Positions 13,448 through 23,880 of a stretch of DNA of 64,000 nt are shown piece after piece. The stretch covers positions 7,002,017-7,066,016 of the forward strand of contig NC_053414.1 in the NCBI RefSeq assembly GCF_016859285.1, read 5' to 3'. This DNA is from Xiphias gladius. Lineage: Eukaryota; Chordata; Actinopteri; Istiophoriformes; Xiphiidae. Position 1 is the stretch's first letter. The number at the start of each line of letters is the position of its first letter. The notes below the pieces were generated by a model, which worked only from the letters and a program-made list of their open reading frames with translations, was not told the origin of the DNA and ran no database searches. The position numbers and the translations under genes are program-made.

Positions 13448-14179
13448 TGCTTGCGTACCTATTCAACATTGGTCCTCCCCGTCCTTATACACTCACCCAA
13501 AGTGTACCAGAGAGCCAGCAAGGGACATTTTGGTGGTCCACTGTTTGTCATGCCTCAAATGACAAATGCAGATTCATGCAAAAATGTTTTATCTTTTTCT
13601 AAGACAAAGTAGGCACAGTGCGCAGCCAATGAAGGCCCAACACTTCGGTATAAATCTAAACTTTATGTATTTTCAACCTCTGTTAACTCTTTAACCTCCA
13701 TGTTGCAGCAATGGGCGGCGCCTTACGGTGGTAAGGTAAACCCACCACTCCACCAAATGTCCTTCGCACAGGGAGCCGATCTCTGAGCGCTTTTCAGTCT
13801 TCGCTTTGGGTGAATGATGATGGCCTCTTCTGAAAACGCCTGCTGCAATGTTTGAATGGAGTATCAACATCTTAATGGTATAAACGAAGCAATTAAGAGG
13901 CACTACAATGCAAATTGCTGCATTACAGAAACCAAATTTCCCCAAAACTAAAAGACAGCATGGATAAAAGGCCCCAAATCTCTTACTGGACTAAATGGTA
14001 TAAATACAGCATGTATACTACAGTGTGTACCTGTCTTTTAATCTGCACACACACGCCATACAGCTGTTCCATTGATCTATGTCGGCTCATATGAGGATCA
14101 GTATTGCTATTATTATTGGATTTAGAAGATTAGCAAACACCTGCATGGCAGGACATTAGAAAACTCAGAACGGTGTGTC

Positions 14180-14183
<4 letters not shown>

Positions 14184-14239
<56 letters not shown>
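14184..14239 (+). repeat. (TG)n microsatellite
   Basis: 56 bp of TG, ending in alternating GCGCATGCG. Confidence 0.97.
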
Positions 14240-14242
<3 letters not shown>

Positions 14243-15785
14243 ATGCGTGTGTTTAAATGTGTGTATTACGCACTAAACCATCTTGAAAGGGAGAGAGATG
14301 AAAGAAAATTTGGCCATTTGAGCCGCTTTAACTTTCAGCTTCCTGCTATTACTCTCCACCATTGATCAGTTCCTTCAGAAGGACAAAAGAGCCAGTGATA
14401 CTTTATTCATCCCCTCTGGTATTGTTTATGGATTTATCTGTAGGTAGAGAGACAGAGAGAGAGAGAAAGAGAGAGAAGACAGATCTTTGGCCGTTTGATG
14501 TGAAGTCTCGCTAATGTTCAGAGGAAGTCTTCTCGTGTAAACAGGAAACGGTGAGGACAGTGGATGTGACAGCAATAGGGACACACTCGTCCCAAAAAAG
14601 AAAACACAACCTTTAAGTTTTGAATATGAATTCCCCGCACTTTTTGTGTAAAGAAAAATAAACTAAAGTTATATCGAAGCTAGTGCTCATAATTTTCCAT
14701 TTTTGAAAAGACGATAAAATGGCTAAGCTTGGCGAGTGTTTCCCGCGGCGTTGTCTGACTGACGTCTGAGGGCCTGCGTGGCGAGAAGACGAAGTGTCGA
14801 TTTCCCCGCCTGGATGCCCGCTCTCAAACATATAGCGCTACACCTCTGGTCACATGGTTCATTAGTCTTCATTTCCTTGTCCTGCCGCTCGTTTGGCCCA
14901 CCCCACATAAGATTACAGCCACAGGCTGTGCAATATATCAAAAGCAAAAAGAACCCTCCGAGACATCCACCTGTGACACATACAAAACCCAAAGAAGGTC
15001 AGCAATCTCTGCCTTATATGTACTTCAAATAAAATACAAACATTCAAATACAATATTGCACCATGTAGCAGATGAAAGAAATAAGTGTAGAGGCACATTA
15101 ATAGAACTGCATACACACACTCACACACACACACACACTGACACACCCCTCTGCAGGACTGACATTTATAAGGTGTATATAGTTTCTGGCATGAGTACAC
15201 ACACATGAAGCAGCATGCACGGTGAACTATTAATATCAAGGAATGTTGGGAGCGAGCAGGAAGTTCCGTAAATCAGATAGTGTTGGTGGAGAAAGAGTGG
15301 AAACCCAATGCCCTTATTACCTTATCATATACTGTAGGAAAAGGGTTAGGTTGTCACTGTGTGCGTGTGTGTTACCTGGTTAGACTTTAAGTGAAGGCGC
15401 ATTCCATAAATACTTTTGCCTGACAGTCACTTTCTCCCGCACTCTCTCTCTCTCTCGTTCTTCCGTCCTTTCCTGCCTCCATCCCTTCTTCCACCTTTCA
15501 TTAACTCCCTCACCTGCCTTCCAGTTCTGACCCATTTTTTTCTCTTCCCTTTCTTCCCAGGGAATTACGAGTCTTCTGATTATTGTAAAGCTCTCCAGTG
15601 AAAACCAAACACTGTGTATCCGAGTTCGGTGATTTAAATCTCGCTGCCGTTACTGTTTACAAAAGCTCACTGGGTATCGCAAAAATGCATTTCAAACAAT
15701 CTCAACACAAGGTTGTTTGTCTTCATTTTGTAAAAGCTGAATGTTTGAAGTATATGCTGGACCGAGACGAAAGTACTACGCATGG

Positions 15786-15890
15786 TATTGGGCTGGGCGT
15801 TATGGATGTAATCATTATGATATTCATGGGGATATTTTTGCAGTATTGATACGCATCACGATATTGCAGAATCACACATGAAATAATCAA
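15786..15890 (+). repeat. GGGCTGGGCG-type interspersed repeat
   Basis: TATTGGGCTGGGCGTTATGG followed by degraded ATGATATTC and CACGATATTGCAG units, as in a common fish repeat rich in GATATT. Confidence 0.5.
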
Positions 15891-15929
15891 ATTGGTGGTC
15901 AGAGCAATGAACTGTGATCCACTGTTTTG

Positions 15930-16290
15930 CATGACATGAAACCGAACTTACTGGCTGACTTACCTCAGTCAGGGGTCACATACCAAGTCATTCGAGACAC
16001 ACCCAAGTCTATTCTCAAGTCCTTTAGGTCAAGTCCAAATCAAGCTACAGCTGTTCACAAGCAAACCAAAATGCAGGTCTTCAGGTCTGAAATTATATTA
16101 AAAAATGTGTGTCTGCTGCTGTCTCTTTTATGTGTTATTGTTCTGGAATTTTACTATACCAGGAAAAAAACTTCACATATAAATGTATTTGATTTTATGT
16201 TTCAAAGCAAGCCTTTCGGGAGTCAGGTCTCCACTGTCAGTGTCAGGTCCAGAGCTGCTGCTGGCATTAGTAGTACAGTACAAATGCTGG
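15930..16290. repeat. TCAAGTC-rich dispersed repeat, copy 1
   Basis: Shares with 55375-55790 the order CTGTCTTT/CTGTCTCTTT, GGAATTTTACTA, AAGCCTTTCGGGAGTCAGGTC and repeated CAAGTC motifs. No preserved frame. Confidence 0.5.
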
Positions 16291-18480
16291 GGGGTACCAG
16301 GTTACCGCAGGGTCGCACAGAGGCCTTGAGAAGGACAGAGAGAGTGAGAGAAAAACAAAAAGCAATGCAGAAATATGTTCGAATATTATGTTCAGTTGCA
16401 TTTCCATCTGGTCGGAACACTAAAAAAGAAAACAATTGCCATGGCTTGCTGGAGATGGCGTACACTCAGACCTGTCAAAGATTGGAAAAAAATAAAAAAT
16501 AAAAATAAAAAAAGGAAGTCTTTTGGGTTTTTTAAAAAAAATTAAATTTTTTACTTTAACCAAATTTCCAAACCCTATTTGCTCCGGCCAATCAAAACAA
16601 AGACTGGACTACAACCGGCACTGCTCAGGTCTACAGCTTCTGGACACACACACACACATGATTTTTCAGTGTAAAAACAGCGTTGCATAGCCAACGTCCT
16701 CTACCAGCTTTAAGGTACTGACCTGTTTTCCCGGTCGGAACTACATTCAACACAATGACCCTGACTATGCAGGGTCGTGCCTCAGACCCAGGATAGTGTC
16801 GTTTGCGTGCAAATGGATGAATTTGTCCTGATACGTTAATGTTAGTCCTCTGCTGACGCATTTCCACGGCTCCACATAGCTGTACAGACTTTTCTTAGTG
16901 GCTCTGTAAAAACCGCAACTGTGCAAATTTACACAGAAAAAACCACCAAAACTTCCCCAGATGGCAAATTTAGGGAAGTGGCTTTCTTTCAAGCATACGT
17001 GATGTGTGTATTTGCGTCTGGCTTACGTGCTTTTTAAACCAGGGTTGTGTGCGCACGCTTGTGCTCATCATTCACATCAGCTTGTGCTTTTTCGGTGCGA
17101 CTTGTGACGCTTTGTTCCAAAATTAAGAACTTGAGTCCGAGTACATTTTTTGTCTGTTTGCCTTCATGTTGGGAAAATAACTCCGGCTGGAAAGGGCCGT
17201 GGTCGTACTTCATTGAAAGTCGTTCGTTTTTGACGAAAGGTTAATGGCTGGAGTCGGAGCGATGGGAAACACAGGTGCGGGAAAGTTTTGAGTAATTTCA
17301 GATCTCTCAGCCTGCAGCCTTCTCTTTTGGATTTAAAGCTGTGTTTCTGTAGAAAACAAGGAGGGGAAAGAAATTCTATTGCAGCAAGCTCCCTCAGGAC
17401 AGTTGACTCTTCATTACTGCTGCAGAGATTGCACCTGTGACTTTTAAATTACACTACAGTCTCTGTAACCACAACCCTATCACCTCAACTTAACCCTGAT
17501 TCTTTCTTTGAATGTGTTTGGTAAGATGTTCTTCAGGATACCAATATAATCTAAATATGAATTGAATTGAATTTCTTTGCACAATTGCTGTCTTAGTTCT
17601 GTGAACTTAGGACCAAATTTAATATGAACTAATAGTTAAAATGTGCTTTTTAAACCTGGTTTCTTGCTGCACGTTGCTTTTATCTAATTAACTTGAAAAA
17701 GGGGGAACCACCGCAGCTGAAGTGTGCAAATTCTTGAAAGATGGGGATTTTTTTTTTTTTAAATTAAGTTAAATTAATTGTTGCCTTGTGCATCATCGAG
17801 TTCATATTCTGGTGTGAGGAAAGTCTAAGAGCAGAAATTTCAAACCTTTCCCCTGAGGGGGGGCAGAGAGGTGGAGGGCCTGGGTGAAGGAGGTACTTCC
17901 CTGTTTCAAGGCCATCATTTGTTTTTACAACGGAAAATCCTGTCAAAGTTTCGCTGCACTAATTTGCGCACACGGTAGGCAGACATTGCTCAACACAGGG
18001 AAGAAAGTCTCACTCATTACTTCTTTATTTTCACTCCCTTTTACTCTTAATAGGTCACTTGAAGGATGGAGGAGAAAGACAGGGACCCTCATTCACTCTC
18101 CATCTTCCTATAAGCTCAGTGAACATGTTATGAAAGTGCATGAAGGGGCTGTTTGATGTATGACACCAAGACCTTATAGGGAGACCTATGGAAAACGTTT
18201 GGTGGCCTGGTTGTGAAAGGATCACAGGGCGATGAACAACGGGAGGATTGAGCGTGGCTGAAAGAGGAGGAGGAAGTCGAGGAAAAAAGGGAGCGAGGAA
18301 GAGGCGGAGGAGTGCGAGGCTCCCAGCCCGAAAGGGCAGCCCTCTTGCAGCTTCAGAAGACTTGGAGGGAAAAAGAAACAGAAGATTTTTTTTCTTTTTT
18401 TGAAGGTAGAGGAAGGCGACCCTCCTGCAGCAATACAAGTGGAAATTCCCACCAATTCAACAAACCACAACTCAGATCAA

Positions 18481-18623
<143 letters not shown>

Positions 18624-19296
18624 ATGGGAAGACAGCGCTGCACCTGTGATCGGAGCCACCCCGCACCTTAAGAGGTGAGGAGGTGAGAAGAAGTGGCGCT
18701 TAAAGGTGTGGAGGAATGCAGGTATGAAATACTGCTGGGAAATGTGACACTGCAACGTTGCAGCGTCACCCAGCAGACCCAAACTGTTTTTGTTTTGTTT
18801 TGTTTTTTTGGAAATAGGACACATGCTTCGAGTATCCTCGGGTCACAACAGGCTGTAATTCAGTGCTCATGCAGTACATGAGGGCGATTGGAACAGTATT
18901 ATTGTGTGGAGCTTTAAACTGAGCTGTACCGTAAAATTTCAGATATGACACTGACGTTGCGTCGCTGTCCCATCATATCATATTATAGTATTGCATTGTG
19001 TGACATGACATTACAGCTCCCTGTATCTTATTTCTTTACACAGTGTTGGATCATATCATGCTGTACTGCATTGTGTTGTGTTAATTGTACCGTCAGATCC
19101 TGGCTGTAAGAAAACTGCCCCCACCTACATTACAAATCCTACTTATTGGCCAAAAGGATATCCCTCCACCTTCGAGAACACAGCGACAACATCACTTAAT
19201 TAGCTTTTCCCCACTACATTTCCAGCACAGTCAGATGTGGAAATTCTCAGTCATTTATTCCAATTAGTCCAAAATGTGTGTGTGTATGTGTGTCAT

Positions 19297-19620
19297 CATG
19301 CAAAAATGTGGTCCTGGAGACACCTACTGTAGTGGGAACCAGTACAGAGGCGGTTTTGTCTACTTTGGAAGGTGTTTATATGTCTGTCTGTCTGTCTGTG
19401 GACAGATTTCCTCACCGTGACAGCATTACAACTGTGCAAGATGCAGCTACACACCTGTAAATATTCGTGACTGCATCTTGCACGGTTGGGACGCCGTCGC
19501 GGTGAGTAAATCTGTCCACAGACAGACAGAAAGAAATATAAACATGGCGAAAAGTACCCAAAACCGCCTCTGCTGTAGTTCCCACTACAGTAGGTGTGTC
19601 CAGGACCACATTTTTGCATG
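19297..19620. repeat. 324-bp foldback element with 150-nt arms
   Basis: The arms are 19297-19446 and 19471-19620, around a 24-nt centre, and are mirror-symmetric about 19458.5. The outer ends are CATGCAAAAATGTGGTCCTGG and its reverse complement. The inner ends are GTGCAAGATGCAG and CTGCATCTTGCAC. Pairing is strong at both ends and partly degraded between. It is flanked by a short TG run on the left and a 92-bp CA tract on the right, which extend the symmetry. Probably a MITE-like element. Confidence 0.85.
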
Positions 19621-19621
19621 G

Positions 19622-19623
<2 letters not shown>

Positions 19624-19715
<92 letters not shown>
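19624..19715 (+). repeat. (CA)n microsatellite at the edge of the foldback element
   Basis: About 91 bp of CA directly beside the right arm of the foldback element. The left arm has only a short TG run. Confidence 0.98.
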
Positions 19716-19717
<2 letters not shown>

Positions 19718-20202
19718 TCACAAGGTGAATACAACACCAGCCTGCTTTTGAGGCTGGTAAATGGCATCAAATCACATCACACTGCATCGTATGGCTTCGT
19801 ATCCCCCTGCATTGCATTGAATCTCGCCATCTTACCCTGACATATTTTACTGCATCACGATGCCTCACATCACACTTTACTGTTTCCCCCTGAAAATTAG
19901 TTTGAAGTGTAGGCAAAGTTTCTGTGCTGCATCCTGGTCTCTGGCTCTGTTCATCCCACTGAGTGTCTCTCTAACCCTCCATAACAACAGTAAACATCCA
20001 CCATCACCTCATTAACCAGAGTCATGAGCATTGACACCAGACTGTCACTCCCACACTCACCATGTAAGCGCAGAACAGTTTGTCAGAGTCGCATCCTTTC
20101 CCTGCAGCTCTTCACAAATTATGCTTCTGTCTCTATGCATCTCAGCGTATTTACATATCAGTTGCAGTTGTGACAGAAATACCGGCACTGTTTTGGTACA
20201 AT

Positions 20203-20245
20203 CTGTCGTTATTGCTGTTTGGTAACCAAACACCAATAACGACAG
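20203..20245. repeat. 43-bp near-perfect palindrome
   Basis: CTGTCGTTATTGCTGTTTGG is followed almost without spacer by its reverse complement with a single mismatch. A third partial copy (TTATTGGTGTTTGGTTTG) follows within 10 bp. Confidence 0.85.
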
Positions 20246-20791
20246 AGGGTTTTTATTGGTGTTTGGTTTGTGGGTACGTTTGCGTCAGTGGGTGGCTGTG
20301 GGAGTTGCTGACCTACTAACGCGTGTCGGGTCCTTTCATTTCAGATGTTATGAGACACTAAAGGTGGTTAAAAGTCAAACATGTCTTTCTCACACACACG
20401 TTCGCTGTCAGCCTCTCGTACTCTCCCTCTCTGACCAGTCATCAAACACTGGAGAGTCCTGAACTTTTTCTGAGGAAAGTGATGTTGGAATCTTTTCTTT
20501 ACTTATTCAGATGATGCAAATGCGCTGTGACGTGCAACAGCAAAAACTCCTGCAACATCTGAGTTTTGGGAAGCTATCACATTTCCCACACAGCCGTTGG
20601 TTAGGAAAACAACTTATGAAAAATGAGATCAAACATTTTTAAGCAGTACTTTAGCAAAGCTCTGACATGAACATAATAAAAATACAGATAAAAAGCAGAG
20701 AAGAGGGTAATGCTGAGTGGTTTTTGACATTGACAGTGGTTTTTATCACTCATTTAATGAGTAATGAAACTCAATGTTTCTTCATCTTTTA

Positions 20792-20863
20792 GGGGCCATA
20801 GCTTTGTGGTAGAGCGTTTGACTGCAGATCAAGAGTTCTCCACTTCAAACCTGGGTGCCAACT
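20792..20863 (+). pseudogene. Degenerate tRNA-Cys copy
   Basis: Clear relation to the tRNA-Cys genes (TTTGACTGCAGATCAAGAG kept, anticodon GCA). However, the acceptor GGGGCCA no longer pairs with TGCCAAC at positions 2, 3 and 5, the D arm reads GCTTTGTGG, and the T arm has substitutions. Likely an inactive copy or tRNA-derived relic. Confidence 0.8.
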
Positions 20864-22021
20864 ACATTGGCAATTGAACTGAAATTGTCTGTTTGCTTAT
20901 TTTAAGGCCCTACCTGTGACCCCTACATCCAAGTGACTGGACTGTGTTCATGGTGAAATAAATATATACATGAACATACAGAGTAGTGGCTCGCTCTGCA
21001 AAAGTGCTTGGAGGGGGTCACAAACCTGAATCATGTGGTGGAGGCTTTTCCTCAAGCGTATCCTACAATTCACCAGTGTTTACTGCACCATACCAGTCCA
21101 GTTCTTGGCGGTAGGGCACCTATAGGCTGATTTTAGCACAATGATAATCAACAGACGTGAAGAAGTTAAAGTTTATGACATGTCGGATTTAGCAAGGATA
21201 TAATTATTCAAGTACAAACTCTACAAACCTCACAGATGATTCTTACATAATATTAACAATCACTCTTCTTGATGGTCCTGATAAGAATAATATCACGAAT
21301 CTGACACTATCAAGGTAAGTATTGAATATCATATACTTGTATAAGATTTTTGAGAAATATGACCCATCCTTAAAAATGTAATCAGATAGAAACCATTCAA
21401 ATAATATATTGTTATGCCTTTTTTTACATACAGTACCTATGTTCTTCTAGATAACTCGATTTAATTGCTTAATAACTGTATTACTCCTTTCAGCTCCTGA
21501 ATGTGCATTTGTTACTGCCATCTGATTGGACCCGTAATACTGTATGGTTTATCTCTTTGTTTCAACAAATTATCTGAGCTGGATTGCGCCGTGTGCTTAT
21601 ATTTGCGGGAGTGACAGGATGTCCTTATGGGCCAAGCGTGTCCCAGTGAGCTATGATAAATTTCCGGATGCTTGCAGTATTAATGGGCACTTGGGCGCTG
21701 TGGCAGTTACTGGAAGTACGTCACAAAAGAAACGGAACTGGGAAAGACCCTAAGTCATTTGGAGCAAAACTGGTTAGTACCGGAATCCATTGTAACTGAC
21801 ATGAATTCGGGTTGAGCAGGTGTGTTCTATTGAGGATTCAAATACAATCCTTTTACACCCACCTTTCAAACCAATGGGACGTGAGTTTTTGTTGCTGTAG
21901 GAAAAAAAAAAAGACAAGAAATCTTTGAATCAGATGTTGGCACAGACCTGGACTTTAATCACTTGGTTTATACCCAACCAGTGCTTTGTTGATCAATAAG
22001 TACAGTGACCCTTCCATAGGT

Positions 22022-22093
22022 GGGAGTATAGCTCAGTGGTAGAGCATTTGACTGCAGATCAAGAGGTCCCCAGTTCAAATCTGGGTGCTCCCT
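22022..22093 (+). tRNA. tRNA-Cys (GCA)
   Basis: A 72-nt cloverleaf. The acceptor GGGAGTA pairs fully with TGCTCCC (one T-G pair); the D arm is GCTC/GAGC with GTGGTAGAGC as A box; the anticodon loop is CTGCAGA with anticodon GCA; the T arm CCCAG-TTCAAAT-CTGGG supplies the B box. Discriminator base is T (U), normal for tRNA-Cys. A TTTT run at about 22110-22113 can serve as the Pol III terminator. Pair 4-69 is A-T where the partner gene at 22502-22573 has G-C, a compensated difference that suggests selection on the stem. Confidence 0.95.
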
Positions 22094-22501
22094 AAGTTAT
22101 AGTTTCCCCTTTTAATTCAAGCACAGTTCTTCCACTGGTCGGATGAAAGGTAAGAACTTAGAACAGGAGTGTCTGGAACTTGCTGCATGAAGAGCAATGA
22201 CTGCACAGACATGAATTCAAGCTGCCAGCAGCTGTTGTTTTCCTATAAACGACAAAACCAGGAACCTTTTACAGCCACCTCTCAAGTCTGTAGGGGGTGT
22301 CAGTGTTTGAAACTTAAAAGGAATGGGTAGCTGATCACTTTAACTAGTACTTTTTCAGAGTTGGAGTTTGTCCTCAGTATAGCATTGTGCCTGCACTTCC
22401 AGTTGTGTTTTTGTGAAACCAGAGGGACTGGAGGCCCATCTTGGGATCAAAGCTGCCACTCCCTGATGAACATAAAAGCTATTCAAACACAGCAGGAACT
22501 T

Positions 22502-22573
22502 AGGGGGCACCCAGATTTGAACTGGGGACCTCTTGATCTGCAGTCAAATGCTCTACCACTGAGCTATACCCCC
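22502..22573 (-). tRNA. tRNA-Cys (GCA)
   Basis: Read on the minus strand this is a 72-nt tRNA-Cys beginning GGGGGTATAGCTCAG and ending GGTGCCCCCT. All stems pair, the anticodon is GCA and the A and B boxes are intact. It is convergent with the plus-strand gene at 22022-22093, about 0.4 kb away. The first downstream T run on the minus strand corresponds to AAAA at about 22473-22476. Confidence 0.95.
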
Positions 22574-22716
22574 TCACGACAAGAAACCCACTATAAGTGC
22601 TATCTACTGATCAAAGCTACTTTCTAGATTCTTTTTGTCAGTTCAAGCTCCATGCTTCAACATAGGGACCGGAGCTCATGCTTTTTGATGATAGAAAAGT
22701 CAGAATGACCAGACCT

Positions 22717-22788
22717 CCACTTACCAGCTCTGAACTGGGGATTTCTTAAAATGCAGCCAAAGGCTCTGCCACTGAGCTACACACCCTC
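22717..22788 (-). pseudogene. Degenerate tRNA-Cys copy
   Basis: Minus-strand relation to the gene at 22502-22573: TAGCTCAGTGGCAGAGCC and GCTGCA (anticodon GCA) are kept. The anticodon stem and the 3' half of the acceptor are disrupted. Likely inactive. Left boundary approximate. Confidence 0.75.
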
Positions 22789-23473
22789 ATCTTAAAAGTC
22801 ATTATGCTTACTGATTAACAACGCAGTGCTCATAGAATTTAAAAATGTTATGTAGCCATGTAAAAACAGGTGTTTTTCCCCCCTCTCCTTCAGCCAGGTA
22901 AAATGATCCACAACATGATTAAATGTCTGGTTTCTGACCATGTGTCATCAATCTTCCATAACCACCATGGTCAGGTTTAATTCATGTCATATGGAATGAT
23001 GAGAGGAAGACGAGGATGAAGACAGGGTGAAGCAAGAAGCGAGTGGTGTGGAAGAAAAAGAGAAGAAATCTGGATGGAGAAGAGGAGGAAGAGTACAGGA
23101 AAATAATCAAAAAGTTAGTGAAGGAAGATGTGGATGAAAATGTAGGAGATGATGATGTTTACATGAATGTTTGCTTATCAGCCTCCTGTGCTGGAAACTC
23201 TATGTACTCATAGCGCAGTCAGGTGCTCTGATAAAACCATCCTTCAAACGGCACATATAAGTCAATACAGATGAAGATGATGTTGTCCAGTCATGCTGTC
23301 ATGTGTTTATAACTAATCAAGTCATGCAATGGGTCCATATAAAGTCAAAACAACTGCATCCGCTGTTGCCACGGTAATGAGGAAAAAATGTCTGCTGCTG
23401 TTCTTCCTGTTTTTTCCCGTGGCCAAGAGGTCCAGTTACCACATGACCTGGACAAGGGGGAAACCACACACAT

Positions 23474-23474
<1 letters not shown>

Positions 23475-23518
<44 letters not shown>
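23475..23518 (+). repeat. (CA)n microsatellite
   Basis: About 42 bp of CA. Confidence 0.97.
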
Positions 23519-23522
<4 letters not shown>

Positions 23523-23689
23523 GAATATACCAGTGCTACCTAATGTCACATCAGCTTAGGCACTGTACACAAAGTCTAGACGTCTCCGGCTATTCTCGGT
23601 TACAGGGCGTCCTTGATGGGATGTATCCCTGCGTCTCTTATTTGTGGTGAATTACATCCAGCGCAATTGTACAACAAGTGTATCAAAAG

Positions 23690-23880
23690 ACTTATAGAAA
23701 GGCCACCGGAAATTCCTGCTTTCACGTGAAGTGCCGGTATTATGTGATGTCTTTATTACATGTAAAATGTCCAAAAACCACATGGTTTTATGTGAAACCG
23801 TGACATGTAAAATGTTTTAAATGTGATATTACATTTTAATTTTTTTCACATGTGATGTCTTACATCTCATTGCCCAACAA
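23690..23880. repeat. CACATG-rich dispersed repeat
   Basis: Repeated ACATGTAAAATGT, AACCACATGGTTTTATGTG and TTTTTTTCACATGTGATGTC units in both orientations, like a known fish repeat. Confidence 0.45.

Noticed and set aside
15927..16502. 191-codon frame
   Set aside because: Runs over a dispersed repeat with a second copy at 55 kb. No recognisable protein.
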